Shown here piece by piece: positions 5,924 to 13,185 of a stretch of DNA of 13,185 bases. The DNA comes from an uncultured Lachnospiraceae bacterium (GTDB taxonomy: Bacteria > Bacillota > Clostridia > Lachnospirales > Lachnospiraceae): assembly GCA_902782715.1 (NCBI GenBank), contig CACZOG010000094.1, forward strand, positions 1 through 13,185. Direction: 5' to 3'. A model generated the notes under the pieces. That model saw only the letters and a list, made by a program, of their open reading frames with translations, was not told where the DNA came from and did no database searches. The position numbers were made by a program, and so were the translations under genes. Positions within the stretch are counted from its first letter, which is position 1. Each line of letters starts with the position of its first letter.

Positions 5924-6916
5924 ATGAGCAGACTCATAAGATTGCCGAATACGGACTCAAACGATACTCAGTTATCGCCTCTCATGAAGGCGGTAAAATC
6001 AATCCATGCCGTTTCGTCATCGGGCGATTCTATCCGTCTGGATGATATTAAAAAACAAAGAGCAAGTCAGGATCTTTTCGGAACCATTAACTCGCATGCA
6101 ATAAGCATCGATGTAGATCCTCTTACCGTAAAAGGCATCCCATGCGAGTGGGTCAAGCCCAATCATATGTGCGATAAACGACGCATCATACTTTACTGCC
6201 ACGGCGGCGGTTACACATGCGGTAGTTTGAAATACGCAAGAGTCATAGCATCCAGGCTTACATTAAACACAGGGATACCCGTAATGTCTTTCGCATATAA
6301 GCTCGCTCCCGAGAATCCCTACCCTGCTGCCCTCGAAGACGCATTAACAGTCTGGAATTACCTTATGCAGTTAGGATACGGTGCAAGAGAAGTCGTTCTT
6401 GTCGGCGATTCAGCAGGCGGAAACCTGGCACTCGAACTTGCACTTAAACTAAAATCCCAGGGAAGGATCCTTCCCAAAGGAATCGTTCTTATGAGTCCCT
6501 GGACAGATATGACGATGTCCGGCGAATCATATATCAAATGCAAAGAACAGGATCCCATACTTACAAGGGAATACATTGCAACTGCAAGATATTCCTTCGT
6601 GGGACTTAACAACAAATTCAACGACGATAAGATAAAAGATTTTAAAATAGAAGATGCGGGATTTGATTACGCAGATCCCAAATACAGTCCTCTGTTTGCA
6701 TCTTTCGAAGGATTTCCTCCCTTCCTTATTCAGGTAGGTTCTAATGAAATCCTTAAATCGGATTCTTACGGCCTTTATGAAAAACTCATTAACGATGCAG
6801 TCTCCGTAACGCTTGAGGAATACGAAGACGCATGGCATGTTTTCCAGATGATGCCGTTTGGTAAAACGATTCGTGCAATGGAATCGATCTCCAAATTTAT
6901 TGAAGAAATCTATTAA
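5924..6916 (+). CDS. Alpha/beta hydrolase, HSL-type esterase/lipase family
   Basis: A 330-residue hydrolase of the hormone-sensitive-lipase (alpha/beta hydrolase-3) family, expected to cleave carboxyl esters in the cytosol. The oxyanion motif HGGG is at 93-96, the nucleophile Ser163 is in GDSAGG, and the catalytic His305 is in the segment DAWHVF. The acid position reads VGSNEILKSD: Glu275 aligns with the usual Asp of the DxLxD motif, with Asp280 as alternative. Blocks YKLAPENPYPAALED (125-139) and SPWTDMT (191-197) are typical of the family. No signal peptide is seen. ATG 5924-5926 follows GGAAAGGA at six bases. An 18-base gap leads to the acyltransferase gene, so the two probably share a transcript. 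A lipid ester or acetyl ester substrate is likely but not readable. Confidence 0.9.
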   Translation: MSRLIRLPNTDSNDTQLSPLMKAVKSIHAVSSSGDSIRLDDIKKQRASQDLFGTINSHAISIDVDPLTVKGIPCEWVKPNHMCDKRRIILYCHGGGYTCGSLKYARVIASRLTLNTGIPVMSFAYKLAPENPYPAALEDALTVWNYLMQLGYGAREVVLVGDSAGGNLALELALKLKSQGRILPKGIVLMSPWTDMTMSGESYIKCKEQDPILTREYIATARYSFVGLNNKFNDDKIKDFKIEDAGFDYADPKYSPLFASFEGFPPFLIQVGSNEILKSDSYGLYEKLINDAVSVTLEEYEDAWHVFQMMPFGKTIRAMESISKFIEEIY

Positions 6917-6934
6917 TCCATAAGGAGCACTTTA

Positions 6935-8191
6935 ATGGCTCACGATACATGGTACAGAGTCGATAATGTCGCAAAGGTCTTTTTGGCAAGTGCGAACGAT
7001 CGCGACACAAGATCTTTTCGAATGACCTGTACTTTAAAAGAAGAAATTGAAGAAGAAGCTTTAAGCCAGGCAGTTTTGCTTGCCGCCAAAGAAAGACCTC
7101 AGTATCAGGTCACTATTTTGCGCGGTGTTTTTTGGCATTACATGGAGCAGATCGATGACCTTCCCGTAGTAGAAAAGGAAAACGAGCGCCCCTGCCCGAT
7201 GCTTATAGATTCCAAAACTTTCGGTAAGCTTCACTACAAGGTTACTTATTTTAACAACCGCATCAATCTGGACTTCTTCCATGCGATCGCAGACGGAAAC
7301 GGTGCCATCGAGTTTCTTAATCTGATCGTTTATCACTACCTTAAGATCAAACATCCGAAAAACATCCCCGATCTCGCAATGACTTCGGGTGCTTCCGAAG
7401 CTGCGCTTTCACAGGATGATTTCAGTCATTATTTTTCCAAGAAACCTGCGGGATTCAAAAAGAAAAAATTAAGAAGAGCCTATCATCTTAAAGGCTCAAG
7501 ACTTCCTTACAATCAGCTTCAGTTCTTTGAAGTTCACATGAAAGTCGATGACCTTTTAAAGAAGGCACATGAGGCTGAAGTATCTCTTACTTCCTATGTT
7601 GCCGCAAGACTCATGATGAGTATCTATAAAGACATGCCCGTCATCAAGAGAATCCAGCCCGTTACGATCAGCATGCCTGTTAACTTAAGGAATTATTATC
7701 CTTCGAGCACATCAAGGAATTTCTTTAATTCCGTAACAGTCAGTCATACATTTAAGAATACCGATACATTCGAATCGGTTGCCAAAGAGTTCAACAAAGA
7801 TCTGAAAGCAGAACTTACTCCCGAAGCAGTCGAAGCAAGAATGTACGATTATGAAAAACTCGAGAAATTCTTCTTTATAAGAGTTTTCCCGCTTTTTATA
7901 AAAAATCCCGTTGTAAACATGGTAACCAGAAAGCAGACAAAGCAGGTTACCGCAGTTGTTTCTAACCTTGGGCGCCTTGCGGTTCCCGAGGAATTGTCGG
8001 AATTCATCGATTCATACTGTGCATACTGCTCTACAAGCTCGATGTTCGTCGTTTTAAACACTTACAAAGACGAGTTTATCATGGGAATCAGTTCCGCGTA
8101 TAAGAGCACGCAGGTATTAAGAGATTTCATTAAAGGATTATCCGACGAAGGTCTTGAAATAACACTTTATTCTACCGAGGTCTCTGACTAA
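6935..8191 (+). CDS. Condensation / alcohol acetyltransferase superfamily acyltransferase
   Basis: A 418-residue CoA- or carrier-dependent acyltransferase of the condensation-domain/BAHD/alcohol acetyltransferase superfamily. The catalytic H-x3-D-G motif is His116-Asp120-Gly121 in FFHAIADGNG; the first His of the canonical HHxxxDG is Phe, which is common outside peptide synthetases. The second half shows the expected PVNLRNYYPS-like tunnel region (about 248-257) and a SNLGRL segment near 347-352 that matches the conserved late strand of this fold. No membrane segment or signal peptide is seen. ATG 6935-6937 has AAGGAG seven bases upstream. Neighbours are an ester hydrolase before it and a membrane protein after it, so the enzyme could make an ester or amide that the hydrolase can remove. 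The acceptor is unknown; WS/DGAT or mycolipid PapA-like activity are alternatives. Confidence 0.82.
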   Translation: MAHDTWYRVDNVAKVFLASANDRDTRSFRMTCTLKEEIEEEALSQAVLLAAKERPQYQVTILRGVFWHYMEQIDDLPVVEKENERPCPMLIDSKTFGKLHYKVTYFNNRINLDFFHAIADGNGAIEFLNLIVYHYLKIKHPKNIPDLAMTSGASEAALSQDDFSHYFSKKPAGFKKKKLRRAYHLKGSRLPYNQLQFFEVHMKVDDLLKKAHEAEVSLTSYVAARLMMSIYKDMPVIKRIQPVTISMPVNLRNYYPSSTSRNFFNSVTVSHTFKNTDTFESVAKEFNKDLKAELTPEAVEARMYDYEKLEKFFFIRVFPLFIKNPVVNMVTRKQTKQVTAVVSNLGRLAVPEELSEFIDSYCAYCSTSSMFVVLNTYKDEFIMGISSAYKSTQVLRDFIKGLSDEGLEITLYSTEVSD

Positions 8192-8207
8192 GGTCATTGG
8201 AGCATAT

Positions 8208-8900
8208 ATGAAAACATGTCCTCACTGCAAAGTTAATATCGGAGGAGATCTCGTAAAATGCCCTCTCTGCCAGAATCTTTTAAACGGAGAAGGCGAACGC
8301 GATCACTGGCCCAAGGTTGAGATAAAGACCAGGAAGAGACACAAAGCGTTCAAGATCGTTTCATTTTCCGTAATTGCCGTATGCATTATCAATCTTGCGC
8401 TTGATTTTCTTTTCCTTGACGACGTGCCCCATTATTCATGGAGTCCGATCGTTGTCGGATGGCTTTTGGGACTCGGATGGCTTACCGAATTCATTTTAAA
8501 GAAGCATTACAATCTTCTTAAAACAATGTTTTTCTCAATGTTTGCCATTGCAATCCTCTGCCAGTTTACCGAATCGTTCATTTATCTGGCATGGGATCTG
8601 CCGAAGTTCTTATGGATAACGCCCAAGTACGTAATACCCGGACTTGTAAGCGCAAATATGATAGCTGATTTCGTCCTTTCGTTTATTAACAAGCATTATA
8701 CCGACCACTCGCTTATATACATGTTTATGAACATTCTGGTGGGCGTAGTGCCCTGGGTAGTACTTCTTATCGTAATGCACGGACATCCGCTCATATCCTG
8801 GTCGATATGTCTCGTGGTCAACTGCCTCGCTTTTGCAGGTCTGGTAATCTTCAGAGGACGAATCGTACTGTCGGAATTTAAGAAGCGATTCCATATGTAA
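8208..8900 (+). CDS. Zinc-ribbon multi-pass membrane protein (DUF6320-like)
   Basis: A 230-residue protein with an N-terminal rubredoxin-like zinc ribbon, CPHC (4-7) and CPLC (18-21), followed by six predicted membrane helices at about 46-68, 73-95, 99-123, 132-156, 164-186 and 189-211, ending in a basic tail. This layout matches proteins named DUF6320 in clostridia; I assign the family from memory of the pattern, and no biochemical function is known to me. ATG 8208-8210 follows GGAG at five bases, 16 bases after the acyltransferase stop, so it belongs to the same transcript. Glu and Asp residues next to helix ends could form an active site or channel, but this is not shown. It may anchor or assist the two soluble enzymes. 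Confidence 0.8.
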   Translation: MKTCPHCKVNIGGDLVKCPLCQNLLNGEGERDHWPKVEIKTRKRHKAFKIVSFSVIAVCIINLALDFLFLDDVPHYSWSPIVVGWLLGLGWLTEFILKKHYNLLKTMFFSMFAIAILCQFTESFIYLAWDLPKFLWITPKYVIPGLVSANMIADFVLSFINKHYTDHSLIYMFMNILVGVVPWVVLLIVMHGHPLISWSICLVVNCLAFAGLVIFRGRIVLSEFKKRFHM

Positions 8901-8960
8901 AAGAATACGTCCGCATAAATATCAAGCCTAAAACAGCACGAAAAAATAAATAATTAAGAT

Positions 8961-8999
8961 AAAAAACAGGTGCCGGATCCAATAGTCCGACACCTGTTT
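8961..8999. terminator. Bidirectional rho-independent terminator
   Basis: AAACAGGTG (8964-8972) pairs with CACCTGTTT (8991-8999), and CGGA (8974-8977) pairs with TCCG (8986-8989), with one C/A mismatch and an 8-base loop. On the minus strand the stem is followed by a run of six U, ideal for ending the ABC operon. On the plus strand TTTCATTTT follows, which may also end the hydrolase operon. The spacer from 8901 to 9050 shows nothing else. Confidence 0.9.
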
Positions 9000-9050
9000 C
9001 ATTTTGCAATGATATATCAATAATTCCTGTTCTTTCGAACAAACAATCCT

Positions 9051-9989
9051 TTACTTGGAAATGATTATCTTTCCATCCTTAACCTCAACTCTGACCTTAT
9101 TCGAATCGATTCCGATAGTCTCAAGTGCTTCCTTGGAAAGCTGAACTCGTCCCGCTTTATCAAGAATTGAGTACTCTTCGTGCGAATCGACCTGTGCGAG
9201 TCTTTCGGTAGAGAGAGTATCAAGCTGAACACGGTACTGTTCCTTCATGATCTTCTCGGTACTTATCTTTCCGTCGGAGATCATGATAACTCTCGAAACC
9301 TTGTTGGCAAGACTTAAGTCGTGCGTAACGATGATGATCGTGATCCCGAGTTCCTGATTGATCTTACGGAAGATATCCTGGATCATGTTGGAAGTCTTAA
9401 AGTCAACGGCACCCGTAGGCTCATCTGCAAGCAGGATCTTCGGATCGTGTGCAAGCGCAACGGCAATGGCAACTCTCTGCTGTTCACCGCCGGACATCTG
9501 CTGAGGATATGCGTTCGCTTTATGATCGATTCCGATCAGTTTAAGCAGATCCATAGCCTTCTTTCTTCTGTCCTTCGAACTCATCTTGTCAAAATAAAGA
9601 GGTGCTTCGACATTCTGAAGAGCCGTAAAATACGGGAACAGGTTCTGTCCGCTGTTCTGCCATACGAATCCTACAGTGGTTCTTCTGTATTCGACAAGTC
9701 CTTTTTCGCTCATGGCAAAAAGGTCGTTGTTATCAACGTAAAGTCTTCCGGCTGTGGGTTTTTCAAGACCTCCGATCATGTTAAGGAGCGTTGATTTACC
9801 CGAACCCGACTTACCGATTATGGCAACGAGTTCGCCTCTTTTGATCTCGAGTTCAAGACCTTGAAGTGCAAGTACTTCGACATCCTCGGTCTTATAGATC
9901 TTAACCAGACCGTCACAGACTAAAATGTTGTCCTGGTTCTCGTTATTCAGTTCAATTACATCTTCAGCCACATTACTAGTTGGACACAT
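9051..9989 (-). CDS. ABC transporter ATP-binding protein (MacB/LolD-like) with AbrB-like C-terminal extension
   Basis: A 312-residue ATPase of the FtsX-permease-partner type. Walker A GKSGSGKS is at 59-66, the Q-loop at Gln111, signature MSGGEQQR at 165-172, Walker B ILLADE at 185-190 and the H-loop His223 in VTHD. About 80 residues follow the ATPase core. The last 40 (EYSILDKAGRVQLSKEALETIG onward, in two-strand pattern, then KVRVEVKDGKIIIS) look like a SpoVT/AbrB swapped-hairpin unit, which may drive dimer contacts or regulation. The start ATG (9987-9989) lies inside the end of the upstream ATPase gene (14-base overlap), with GGAGA about eight bases upstream. The core is longer than usual for LolD (about 230). 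It differs from the neighbouring ATPase and may pair with it as a heterodimer. The transported substrate is unknown; antimicrobial peptide or lipid export are typical for the family. Confidence 0.9.
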   Translation of the reverse strand: MCPTSNVAEDVIELNNENQDNILVCDGLVKIYKTEDVEVLALQGLELEIKRGELVAIIGKSGSGKSTLLNMIGGLEKPTAGRLYVDNNDLFAMSEKGLVEYRRTTVGFVWQNSGQNLFPYFTALQNVEAPLYFDKMSSKDRRKKAMDLLKLIGIDHKANAYPQQMSGGEQQRVAIAVALAHDPKILLADEPTGAVDFKTSNMIQDIFRKINQELGITIIIVTHDLSLANKVSRVIMISDGKISTEKIMKEQYRVQLDTLSTERLAQVDSHEEYSILDKAGRVQLSKEALETIGIDSNKVRVEVKDGKIIISK

Positions 9990-10674
9990 ATTTTAATTCT
10001 CCGTCTTCCATCTCATACACCGCATCACCGAACTCCATAAGGTTAGGGTCGTGCGTGGTCATTACAATAGTTATGCCTTCTTTTTCGATAAGCTGTTTAA
10101 AAAGCGAGATAATGCCGAGACCGGTGCTTGTATCAAGCGCACCCGTGGGCTCATCCGCGAAGATGATCTTGGGCTTATGCGCAACGGCTCTTGCTATGGC
10201 AACTCTCTGCTGCTCACCACCCGACATCTGCGAAGGCATGTGTGTCATTCTTTTTTCAAGTCCTACGACCGAGAGAACCTCTTTGATCCTTTCGTCCCTG
10301 TCCTTACTGTAATCCGCAAGTTTTAATGCAAAATCTACGTTTTCGTATGCATTCATGATAGGGACCAAAGCAACCGACTGGAATACGAAACCGATGTTAT
10401 ATCTTCTCATGGTCTCTCTCTGTCTTAAAGTCATTCCGCCGACTTCCCTTCCGTCTATGAAAACTTTTCCCGACGTAGGGTCGTCAAGCATGCTTAAAAT
10501 ATTCAAAAGAGTTGTTTTGCCCGAACCGGAGCGTCCTTTAAGTATCGTAAGTCCCGCAGGCGGAATCTCAATGTCAACGCCCTTTAAAACTTCCAGCATC
10601 TCATGATTGCCGAGCGCGAAACTCTTATGAAGGTCTACGGTTTTAATAATACTTTCCATATTGTTCACCATCAT
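9976..10674 (-). CDS. ABC transporter ATP-binding protein (MacB/LolD-like)
   Basis: A 232-residue ATPase of standard LolD/MacB length. Walker A GRSGSGKT is at 47-54, the Q-loop at Gln99, signature MSGGEQQR at 150-157, Walker B IIFADE at 170-175, D-loop GALD and H-loop His208 in TTHD, all intact. It should power an FtsX-type permease at the inner face of the membrane. The permease stop TGA shares its last base with this gene's ATG (10672-10674), so the two are translationally coupled; GGTGAAG upstream is a modest ribosome site, and later in-frame ATGs at 10669-10671 and 10657-10659 are possible. It is coupled in turn to the second, longer ATPase downstream. Nothing is missing from the catalytic set. 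Confidence 0.93.
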   Translation of the reverse strand: MMVNNMESIIKTVDLHKSFALGNHEMLEVLKGVDIEIPPAGLTILKGRSGSGKTTLLNILSMLDDPTSGKVFIDGREVGGMTLRQRETMRRYNIGFVFQSVALVPIMNAYENVDFALKLADYSKDRDERIKEVLSVVGLEKRMTHMPSQMSGGEQQRVAIARAVAHKPKIIFADEPTGALDTSTGLGIISLFKQLIEKEGITIVMTTHDPNLMEFGDAVYEMEDGELKYVSN

Positions 10675-13185
10675 CAGTCTTCACCAAGTTTGATAGCCTT
10701 GGTAATGTTCATGTTCTTAATAATTCTGTAAATGATCGAGAAGCAGACAACGAATACGAATACTACTATGAATATCATCTTCAGTCCGTCCTGAGCTTTG
10801 AAAATGATCTCAAGCGGCAGGTTGTGTGCTCTCGGAAGGTATACGATAGATATCAGTTTTGTGAATAACATCGTGGTCAGCATTCCGACTCCGAATCCCG
10901 CTATACAGGAGAAGAAGGATGAGAATATCTGCTCTAAGATAAGCATTCTGAATATCTCTCCCATCGTAAGTCCCATGGAGCGGTAAATACCGTATATAAG
11001 TTCTCTGTCTTTTATGGTAAGTATCCAGTAGATAAGGAATCCTACCGCACAGATGGTCAACGATACAAGGAATCCTATCGAGAACATACCGTTCGTTATC
11101 TGAATGAGCGTTGAGTTTCTCTGACTCTCGATCTGCTTGCCTTTGATCGTAGTTCCCTGGATCTTGATACCAAGATCTTCTATTACACTCGTTACTTCCT
11201 TATAGTTCGCCGAATCGTCCATCTTCATCCAGATCTCATAAGGTCTTAATCTGAATGCATTCATTACGGTCGTATAGTTGGCAACTACCAGATAGTTCTC
11301 TCTTCTCTTAAAAGTACCGTCAAGCTGTTCTTCATATAAAACCGACTCATATCCGGGGAAAGAATCGATTATTCCTACGATCGTTGCCTTTGAATCCGCA
11401 TAGATGTTCTTCGAATCCACGGGGCTGTATCTTCCGTAGATAAGCGTATCTCCTATTTCATATTCCATCTTCTCCGCAAGGTTTCTCGATATAAGAACGC
11501 CCTTCGGATCGGAAGCAAGGTCGTTTAAGTAATAATACCAGTGCTTGTCGTTAAGTCCGTCCTTAAGGGTTGCTACTTCACCGAATTCCTTGGTGTTGAT
11601 CCCTAAAAGAAGACATTTGCCTTCGACTTTTTTATCCTTAATAACATCGGTGTTATCATCTCTTAAAACACGTGTCATCTGAGTAACACCGACTTCTTTT
11701 AAGCCGTCGAATCTCTTCATGTCAGGCTCGTCATATCTCCAGTAGATAGGACCCATCGAGCCGAGTTTCTTGATAAAGATATTCCATCTTTCGGCTAAGA
11801 TATAATCACAGCCGACATTGTATTCGATACGCTGTTCCATGTTCTCGTTAACGCTTCGGGCAAGGTTTGAGTTAAAAATACCCATTGCGATAGTCATAAC
11901 AAGGAACACCGCGATAAATCCCTGTTTTCTGTTGCTTCTTAAAATCTGAAGGAAAGCAACGTATTCTGCGGGTTTCCATTTATTGCGTCCGAGTTTGTAA
12001 ATAAGTCTTATAAAAAGCTTGATAAGACGAAGCGCAAGAAGTCCGCAGCCTAAAATGAAAAGCGATGAGTCAAGGAACATGATCGGGTCGATTCCGCTTC
12101 CCGTGATAACGTTCATCGCGATAGCTTCTCTCTGCTTCGAATAGTTAAACAAAAGATAGATCGACAATCCCAAAAGAGGAATATCGAGGAAGAATCTCTC
12201 CCAGATAGCTTTTGATTTGCCGTAATGTTTCTTTGATTTTCTCTCTATGATCGTAAATTTCGAGATCGAGATAACGGGGATAGTCATAAAGAACATGGAT
12301 AAAACCAAAGCGATTCCCGCAAATGCAAGCATCATTTCAGTCGGTCTGTAAATACTCGTTTCCTTAAGCGTAAATACAAGGAATGCATCCGTAGAAGCTC
12401 CGAGCTTACAGAAGATGTATCCCAAAGGAATACCGAGAACAGAGCCTGCAAATGATATTACAAACGACTGAAGAATGTAGAGTCTTATTACTTCGAATCT
12501 GCTGACACCACGGCTCTTTAACATCGCGATCTCGCCTGTTTCCATTTCCAGGATCTGACCTGAGATCATGTAGATGAAAAGAAGCAAAAGTGCCAGAATG
12601 GGAATCTCGAAAGTGATGAGGATCGAGCTTATCGTCTTCTTGTTTTCAAGATATGTGCTTATCGTATCCTTGAAGTTGGCTTCGAAATTCTTATCCAGAG
12701 CAGAAAACTGATTAAGATATGAGAAGTACTCATCAGCATTTCTGTAATTGATGTAAGTGTAATCGAGCATGACCGTTTCGTAATAGAAAATGGTCCTGTC
12801 ATACACCGAAAGAATGGCATCGTAATCTTCTTTGTCAAAGAAAAGAGTTCTGTCAAAAGAAGTTATCTTTGAATTCCAGAAATATGCGCTTCCCTCTTTC
12901 TCATCAATGATACCGGTTACTACTACGGTAAAAGTGATCTCTTTGTCGTCCTTATTCTTAAATGTAATGGGATAATGCTGTCCTACGCTGAAATTATCCT
13001 TATCTGCCGATTTGGATGAGATAACGCAGGGGTACGCTCCGTCTGCCAAAGCTTCTTTTACCATCTCATTATCGCACTCGGACGCATCGGAAGGAAATGT
13101 TCCGAAAAGAAGATCCGAATTCTCTTTGTATCCTTCAATATAATCAAGGAATACCTGTCTGGGTTTTCCGTTAAAAGAATCAGAA
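10674..13185 (-). CDS. FtsX-like ABC transporter permease, N-terminus outside the window
   Basis: The visible part is about 837 residues and remains open to the right edge, so the start and probably the first membrane helix and part of the first extracellular domain are missing; the ATG at 13062-13064 is internal. It has the two-copy FtsX layout: an extracellular segment, a first bundle of helices (about residues 146-172, 190-220, 246-268 counted from that ATG) with the family-like MKSRGVSRFEVIRLYILQ coupling region, helices near 292-310 and 330-355, one at about 376-400, a large extracellular MacB-like domain (about 400-690), and a last set of three helices with a second coupling region YRSMGLTMGEIFRMLI. 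The C-terminus is followed directly by the two ATPase genes. This matches exporters or mechanotransmitter-type systems rather than importers. The substrate is unknown. Confidence 0.9.
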   Translation of the reverse strand, partial: SDSFNGKPRQVFLDYIEGYKENSDLLFGTFPSDASECDNEMVKEALADGAYPCVISSKSADKDNFSVGQHYPITFKNKDDKEITFTVVVTGIIDEKEGSAYFWNSKITSFDRTLFFDKEDYDAILSVYDRTIFYYETVMLDYTYINYRNADEYFSYLNQFSALDKNFEANFKDTISTYLENKKTISSILITFEIPILALLLLFIYMISGQILEMETGEIAMLKSRGVSRFEVIRLYILQSFVISFAGSVLGIPLGYIFCKLGASTDAFLVFTLKETSIYRPTEMMLAFAGIALVLSMFFMTIPVISISKFTIIERKSKKHYGKSKAIWERFFLDIPLLGLSIYLLFNYSKQREAIAMNVITGSGIDPIMFLDSSLFILGCGLLALRLIKLFIRLIYKLGRNKWKPAEYVAFLQILRSNRKQGFIAVFLVMTIAMGIFNSNLARSVNENMEQRIEYNVGCDYILAERWNIFIKKLGSMGPIYWRYDEPDMKRFDGLKEVGVTQMTRVLRDDNTDVIKDKKVEGKCLLLGINTKEFGEVATLKDGLNDKHWYYYLNDLASDPKGVLISRNLAEKMEYEIGDTLIYGRYSPVDSKNIYADSKATIVGIIDSFPGYESVLYEEQLDGTFKRRENYLVVANYTTVMNAFRLRPYEIWMKMDDSANYKEVTSVIEDLGIKIQGTTIKGKQIESQRNSTLIQITNGMFSIGFLVSLTICAVGFLIYWILTIKDRELIYGIYRSMGLTMGEIFRMLILEQIFSSFFSCIAGFGVGMLTTMLFTKLISIVYLPRAHNLPLEIIFKAQDGLKMIFIVVFVFVVCFSIIYRIIKNMNITKAIKLGED

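Noticed and set aside
9321..9794. Plus-strand 157-residue frame opposite the ATPase gene
   Set aside because: Antisense shadow of the conserved ABC ATPase motifs.

Overview
The window looks like a chromosomal piece of a low-to-mid GC Firmicute, most likely a gut or rumen Lachnospiraceae (Butyrivibrio/Roseburia-like). This is inferred from strong AAGGAG-type ribosome sites, AT-rich spacers, dispersed palindromes of the CACCTCATCC...CCCCTCAAGGGG type, and gene families typical of that group. No rRNA, tRNA, CRISPR array, phage gene or classical transposase is visible, and no gene-free stretch exceeds about 260 bases.

Layout. (1) 1-578: a small DUF559 (Vsr-like) nuclease gene on the minus strand, with inverted copies of the CACCTCATCC palindrome on both sides. 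Its coding frame appears to begin at a CTG. (2) 569-5016, minus strand: a four-gene lipid/polyketide-like cassette, transcribed as FMN-dependent oxidoreductase, PlsC-type acyltransferase, acyl carrier protein, then a 793-residue double ketosynthase. In the double ketosynthase the first half has an intact Cys-His-Lys-His active site, while the second half has lost the catalytic residues, like a chain-length-factor (KS-beta) subunit fused to its KS-alpha. Three tandem ~60-bp hairpin units sit between the carrier protein and the double ketosynthase. (3) 5035-5238: a divergent control region with TTAAC/GTTAA half-sites. (4) 5239-8900, plus strand: a TetR-family regulator, then, behind its own extended -10 promoter, an HSL-type alpha/beta hydrolase, an acyltransferase of the condensation/alcohol acetyltransferase superfamily, and a zinc-ribbon six-helix membrane protein (DUF6320-like). 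(5) 8964-8999: a strong terminator. (6) 9051 to the right edge, minus strand: a translationally coupled MacB/LolCDE-like ABC export system with one large FtsX-type permease (cut by the window edge) and two different ATPases, the second carrying an AbrB-like C-terminal extension.

How the parts may work together (inference). The double ketosynthase with its own carrier protein could build or extend an acyl chain, borrowing malonyl transfer, ketoreduction and dehydration from primary fatty acid synthesis. The oxidoreductase could adjust the chain's redox state and the PlsC-like enzyme could transfer it to a lipid acceptor. The divergent hydrolase, acyltransferase and membrane protein could edit or acylate the same or a related lipid under TetR control. 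The ABC operon is separated by a terminator and may be unrelated. The most unusual features are the single-chain KS-alpha/KS-beta fusion, the tandem hairpin array in its leader, and the association of the DUF559 nuclease with the same repeat family.
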